Below the pieces are notes generated by a model. That model was not told where the DNA came from and did no database searches. It saw only the letters and a list, made by a program, of their open reading frames with translations. Positions 60,379-64,000 of a DNA stretch of 64,000 bases are shown here, one piece after another (position 1 is the first letter of the stretch; every line of letters starts with the position of its first letter). Origin of the DNA: Cytophagia bacterium (GTDB lineage: Bacteria; Bacteroidota; Bacteroidia; Cytophagales; Spirosomataceae). The DNA is taken from assembly GCA_004293645.1 (NCBI GenBank), contig REAB01000067.1, forward strand, positions 1 to 64,000. Reading direction: 5' to 3'. The translations under genes were made by a program, and so were the position numbers.

Positions 60379-62694
60379 ATGAAATCTACCTTATCCTTTA
60401 TCCTGTTCATTTTTGTTGTTGCTGCCCACGCCCAAACGCTCACCCAAACCGTGAAAGGCCGCGTGATTGACACCGAGTCGCGGCGGCCTGTGGTGGGAGC
60501 CAGCGTGTCGGTACTGACGGTGTCGCCGCTGGTGGGAGCCAGCACCGACTCAGATGGGTTTTTCAAAATATTGAACGTCCCCGTTGGCCGCCACTCGCTC
60601 ATTATCAGTTCAATAGGCTACGAAAGCACCGCCATCAAAGAGTTGCTGGTGGGTTCGGGCAAAGAAATTGAATTGAATATTTTACTTTCTGAAAGCCTAC
60701 AACAACTGCAAGAAGTAACCATCAAAGCCCAGAAAGAGCACGGTGCGCCGCTCAACGACATGGCCAGTGTGTCGGCGCGGTCGTTTTCGGTCGAGCAGGT
60801 CAAACGCTTTGCGGCGGCCATCAACGACCCCGCCCGCATGGCGCTCACGTTTGCGGGTGTAGCTTCCAACAACGACCAGAGCAACGCGCTCATTATCAGG
60901 GGCAATACCCCCAAAGGCGTGCTGTGGCGCATGGAAGGCGTGGAGATTCCAAACCCCAACCACTTTGCCGAAGAAGGCGCAACGGGCGGCGGTATTAGCG
61001 CGTTGAGCGTAAACGTACTGGGCAATTCCGATTTTTTTACGGGAGCTTTCCCCGCCGAATACGGCAACGCCACTTCGGGGGTTTTTGATTTAAAACTGCG
61101 CAATGGCAACAACGAAAAGCGCGAATACGCCGCCCAAGTGGGTGTGATGGGCTTGGACGTAGCCGCCGAAGGGCCTTTTTCTAAAAACAATAAAGCCTCT
61201 TATTTGGTCAATTATCGCTACTCCACGCTCGAAATCTTGAAACAAATCGGCGTTAATCCAGCGGGCGATGCCACCCCCAACTTCCAAGATATGGCCTTCA
61301 AGCTGTTTTTTCCAGTGGGCAATAAGCACACGCTTTCGCTGTGGGGCATGGGCGGGTTGAGCAAGCAGCTCCGCGACCGCACCGACCGTACCGACGCTTT
61401 CCACTCAGACAGGGGCGTGGTGGGCCTCAATTGGGTTCATTTGGTGTCCGACAAAACTTTTATTGACGCTACTTTGAGCTGGGCGGCCAGCCGCTCCACC
61501 TACGATGCCACGCGCAAAGAGCGGGTGTTTATCAGGGAACAAAGTTATACCAATGAAGCCTACCGCGCTTCTTTTCAAATCAACCACAAATTTAACGCCC
61601 AACACGCTTTGCGGGTGGGTGGCATTGTGAGCAATCTGCATTTCAATTTGCTCAATCGCACCATTGATGGCCCCAAAACGAGTATTTTTATTGACCAAAA
61701 AGACGATACGCATTTATTGCAAGGCTACGCCCAATGGAAGTTTAGGGCATCGCCCGCGCTTTCGCTCAACGTTGGTTTTCATGCCACGGTGCTGCAACTC
61801 AACGGACAGTCGGCGGCTGAGCCGCGCCTCGGTATGCGCTGGACCGTTGCCCCGCGCCACACCCTGAGCGCAGGTTTTGGCGTTCACAGCCGTACGGAGG
61901 CCATTTCCACTTATTTTGCCCAAATCAAAACCAACGCGACCGAGAGTGGGTTGGCCAATAAAAACCTAAAATTGATGAAATCGCGGCATTACGTGCTGGG
62001 CTACGAATATAGGCCACACACCGACTGGCGGCTGCAAGTAGAAGTGTATTATCAGCAGCATTACGACCTGCCAATTGGCCCCGCCAATACCAAAAATGCT
62101 TTTTTGAAAACGTTTTCGTTGGTCAATTCTTTGGACGGCTACAGCAACGACTCGCTGGTGAGCAACGGCACAGGGCGAAATTATGGGATAGATTTTAGCA
62201 TCGAAAAATCGCTCACGAACGGGTTTTATTTGATGCTCAATACTTCTATTTACGAAGCCAAATATACCGCCGCCGACGGCGTGGAGCGCAACAGCCGATT
62301 TAATGGCAATTTTGTGCAAAACCTGCTGCTGGGCAAAGAATGGAAAGTAGGCAAACGCAAAACCAACAGCTTTGGCCTCAACTTGCGCAGCCTCTGGGCG
62401 GGCGGAAACCGCTACACCACTTACGACTTGGCGCAAGCCCAAAAAAGAAACAGCGATGTCAGAATATGGAACCAAGCCTACGCCGAGCAAATTCCCCATT
62501 ATTTTAGAATGGATAGCCGCGTTAGCTACACCAAAAATAGAAAAAAGGCTACTTACACCATTTCGCTCGACTTGCAGAACCTCACCAATCGGCTCAACAA
62601 ATATGACCCGTATTATTCGGGTACCACCAGAAATTACGTTTTTGACACCCAATTGGGCTTAGTGCCTATTCTAAATTGGCGGGTGGAGTTTTAG
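60379..62694 (+). CDS. TonB-dependent-receptor-type outer-membrane protein
   Basis: A 771-residue outer-membrane protein starting at ATG 60379; the frame up to 60295 lacks a signal-like start. It has a signal peptide (about 1-19, ending AAHA-Q), a CarboxypepD_reg-like domain (about 25-105; VKGRVIDTESRRPVVGASVS) with an internal repeat of VVGAS-type words, and a plug-like region (about 110-235; ALIIRGNTPKGVLWRMEGVE then FTGAFPAEYGNATSGVFDLK). A barrel follows, ending in the aromatic strand QLGLVPILNWRVEF. This is the type seen in substrate-specific receptors lacking a SusD partner. The substrate is unknown. The stop overlaps the convergent glycosylase stop by four bases. Confidence 0.85.
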   Translation: MKSTLSFILFIFVVAAHAQTLTQTVKGRVIDTESRRPVVGASVSVLTVSPLVGASTDSDGFFKILNVPVGRHSLIISSIGYESTAIKELLVGSGKEIELNILLSESLQQLQEVTIKAQKEHGAPLNDMASVSARSFSVEQVKRFAAAINDPARMALTFAGVASNNDQSNALIIRGNTPKGVLWRMEGVEIPNPNHFAEEGATGGGISALSVNVLGNSDFFTGAFPAEYGNATSGVFDLKLRNGNNEKREYAAQVGVMGLDVAAEGPFSKNNKASYLVNYRYSTLEILKQIGVNPAGDATPNFQDMAFKLFFPVGNKHTLSLWGMGGLSKQLRDRTDRTDAFHSDRGVVGLNWVHLVSDKTFIDATLSWAASRSTYDATRKERVFIREQSYTNEAYRASFQINHKFNAQHALRVGGIVSNLHFNLLNRTIDGPKTSIFIDQKDDTHLLQGYAQWKFRASPALSLNVGFHATVLQLNGQSAAEPRLGMRWTVAPRHTLSAGFGVHSRTEAISTYFAQIKTNATESGLANKNLKLMKSRHYVLGYEYRPHTDWRLQVEVYYQQHYDLPIGPANTKNAFLKTFSLVNSLDGYSNDSLVSNGTGRNYGIDFSIEKSLTNGFYLMLNTSIYEAKYTAADGVERNSRFNGNFVQNLLLGKEWKVGKRKTNSFGLNLRSLWAGGNRYTTYDLAQAQKRNSDVRIWNQAYAEQIPHYFRMDSRVSYTKNRKKATYTISLDLQNLTNRLNKYDPYYSGTTRNYVFDTQLGLVPILNWRVEF

Positions 62695-63293
62695 GCGGGT
62701 TGCCAACGCCACAGGTAGCGGCAAGCCACCGAGCGATAAGGTCGCCAGGCTTCGGCTATTTCAAAGAGTCTGATTTTGAGCAACTTACCCGACAAATCTA
62801 CGCCATAAGCACGCATCATTTTTTGGCGTATTACCAAATCGTCGTACGGAAAAACGTCCTGACGGCCCAGCACAAACATCAAAAGCATCTCGACCGTCCA
62901 GCGACCTACGCCTTTGATGGGCGTTAAATAGGCCACAATTTCATCGTCGGTTTTTTGTTGCAATTGGTCATAATCAATGCCTTGCGTAAGGGCAAACTCG
63001 GCCACGTTGCGGAGGTAATTTACTTTTTGGCCAGACAGCCCCGCCGACCGCAAGTCGGCCTCTGACTTGGCCAGCAAGATTGCTGGATGCGGGTATTGGT
63101 CAGGAAAAAGTTGGACAAAACGCGCAAAAATAGCGTCGGCGGCCTTGACCGAAATTTGCTGCGAAACAATGCTTTCTAACAACGCCAAATACACATCTTG
63201 CCCCGCGTCAAAATCTTTTTTGTATTCAGGGGTTTGCGCAATGATGTGTTGCAAAACAGGGTCTTTTTGGAGAATTTCGTGGGCAGCGGTCAT
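62691..63293 (-). CDS. DNA-3-methyladenine glycosylase (AlkA-like, HhH-GPD)
   Basis: A 200-residue DNA-repair enzyme that removes alkylated bases. The helix-hairpin-helix is IKGVGRWTVEMLLMF (about 126-140), followed by the catalytic Asp region FPYDDLVIRQ, in which Asp152 corresponds to the catalytic Asp of AlkA. SIVSQQISVKAADAIFARF (41-59) is the signature of the family's N-terminal part. No iron-sulfur cysteines are present. The sequence is short, as in the AlkA-type proteins without N-terminal domain. The gene starts four bases after the muconolactone-isomerase-like gene, so the two are co-transcribed; a shared role is not obvious. Confidence 0.88.
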   Translation of the reverse strand: MTAAHEILQKDPVLQHIIAQTPEYKKDFDAGQDVYLALLESIVSQQISVKAADAIFARFVQLFPDQYPHPAILLAKSEADLRSAGLSGQKVNYLRNVAEFALTQGIDYDQLQQKTDDEIVAYLTPIKGVGRWTVEMLLMFVLGRQDVFPYDDLVIRQKMMRAYGVDLSGKLLKIRLFEIAEAWRPYRSVACRYLWRWQPA

Positions 63294-63296
63294 GGT

Positions 63297-63593
63297 TTAA
63301 TTGAGGTTGAACAGCGGCAACCGAAACGCCACGGCGTTGTTGAACATCAACTTACTGATGTGTGGATTGAGGTAGCCAATGAGGGGCAACTCGGCAATTA
63401 CGTCCATGACCTCCAACTCTGATTCGGCTCTGACGACGCACCAAATCTTGGAACGGTCGGCGGCCAATGCGTAAGAATTAACCTTGCCTTGTTCCATCAA
63501 TTCGGTAATTTTGGCGCGGTGGCGCGGTATGGTTTGTACAAAATCCTCCGTTATTTGCAGGGGAAGCGTAAGTTCTACCATGAATTGGCTCAT
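63297..63593 (-). CDS. Muconolactone-isomerase-like (YciI/MIase fold) small protein
   Basis: A 98-residue cytoplasmic protein with a ferredoxin-like alpha+beta pattern: FMVELTLP strand, an amphipathic helix (about 15-34), VNSYALAADRSKIWCVVRAES strands, EVMDVIAELPLIGYL helix and a final strand. This is the muconolactone delta-isomerase / YciI type fold. No catechol-degradation genes are present, so the enzyme activity is doubtful; many such small proteins have unknown roles. It starts upstream of and is coupled to the AlkA-like gene (three bases between). Met5 is an alternative start. Confidence 0.72.
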   Translation of the reverse strand: MSQFMVELTLPLQITEDFVQTIPRHRAKITELMEQGKVNSYALAADRSKIWCVVRAESELEVMDVIAELPLIGYLNPHISKLMFNNAVAFRLPLFNLN

Positions 63594-63813
63594 TCGATTG
63601 ATTTAATTTGTTGTCAGAAAATGCAACATCAAGCCGCAAAAATTGGTTCTTTCTCTGCCAAAACCACTACGGAGATACGAAGATTACCTCATCTTTTTCA
63701 GCATCAAATACAACCACAAATCTTCACCAATCCTTAAAAACGAGCCGCAGTTGGTACGGCCATCTGTGGTTTTTACATTTCTCAAAAAAATAACTTGACG
63801 AGGGAAATACCTT

Positions 63814-64000
63814 CTACATACCCTCACCCGCCAACCCCTTCAAATCCAGCACAAAACCTGCCAGCACGTCCTCGCCCAAGAGCGGGTTGTCGAAGGTGTT
63901 TATCAATATTACGGCTTGCTGCGGGCGGTAGATATACACTTGCTGGTTTTTGGGGTCAATGAGCCAGCCCAAACGGCAGCCGTTGCCTATCCAGTCTTCT
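63814..64000 (-). CDS. Uma2 family endonuclease, C-terminal part, running off the window
   Basis: No start codon is inside the window. The last 61 complete codons on the minus strand read EDWIGNGCRLGWLIDPKNQQ, then VYIYRPQQAVILINTFDN and GEDVLAGFVLDL, with stop TAG at 63814-63816. The N-G-x-x-L-G-W-L-I-D-P strand followed by V-x-Y-x-P is a hallmark of Uma2 (DUF820), a PD-(D/E)XK nuclease family often amplified in genomes of cyanobacteria and Bacteroidota. The catalytic residues lie outside. The stretch 63594-63813 between it and the isomerase-like gene holds no evident gene. Confidence 0.78.
   Translation of the reverse strand, partial: EDWIGNGCRLGWLIDPKNQQVYIYRPQQAVILINTFDNPLLGEDVLAGFVLDLKGLAGEGM

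Overview
The window looks like chromosome of a Bacteroidota bacterium of the order Cytophagales, possibly a Spirosomataceae-type genome (Runella, Emticicia and relatives). Support comes from a C25 PorU2-like protein with a type A sorting tail, a CHU_C (type B) sorting tail, a Porin_10-like porin, CarboxypepD_reg/plug outer-membrane proteins, LytS/LytTR regulation, MenB, a BatA-type membrane protein, few Shine-Dalgarno sites and several TAnnTTTG -7 boxes. This placement is inference; there is no rRNA in the window. I saw no tRNA, CRISPR array, insertion sequence or prophage.

Layout. 0-11.6 kb: START-domain protein, small membrane protein, a decayed molybdopterin-oxidoreductase fragment, beta-phosphoglucomutase, three outer-membrane proteins (two with Gly-rich segments), DUF2721 protein, ketoglutarate-semialdehyde-type dehydrogenase and a Gfo/Idh/MocA oxidoreductase. 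11.8-19.2 kb: one long minus-strand unit, Lrp regulator - potD - potB - potC - potA - aldehyde dehydrogenase - GabT-like aminotransferase, which reads as import and catabolism of putrescine or a similar amine. 19.5-27.2 kb: sodium/solute symporter, the 1645-residue PorU2-like protein and a GH113-like lipoprotein. 27.3-35 kb: methyltransferase, DUF2452, two Rpn-type nucleases, MenB, cyclophilin, a KdnA-like aminotransferase and an exported, double-length glutamate-racemase-like protein. 35-41.5 kb: a CarboxypepD_reg protein with a LytS/LytTR pair, an aminotransferase remnant, a NarL-type regulator with a 17-C tract, and an AT-rich lipoprotein / C10 protease / lipoprotein block. 41.8-50.3 kb: BatA-like protein, a gene broken by one stop codon, a MoeB/ThiF-rhodanese fusion, DUF2911, a CHU_C protein and a Tat-exported GMC dehydrogenase pair. 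50.7-64 kb: PD-(D/E)XK-like protein, altronate dehydratase with an in-frame palindrome, cysteine hydrolase, BaiN-like flavoprotein, DUF4905 and LysM proteins, queuosine-precursor transporter, YyaL-like protein, TonB-dependent-receptor-like protein, AlkA-like glycosylase, a muconolactone-isomerase-like protein, and the 3' end of a Uma2 gene.

Most genes are ordinary housekeeping or accessory metabolism. The less usual content is small-scale: several families of palindromic or tandem intergenic elements (one read through in frame inside a protein), a shared CCCTATTT-N6-AAATAGGG-type palindrome in front of two candidate promoters, the secreted protease block with a possible inhibitor, a possible slippage switch in a regulator, and several decaying genes. 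I did not find a convincing new multi-gene system; the protease block with its candidate inhibitor and palindrome-linked two-component system is the best candidate.
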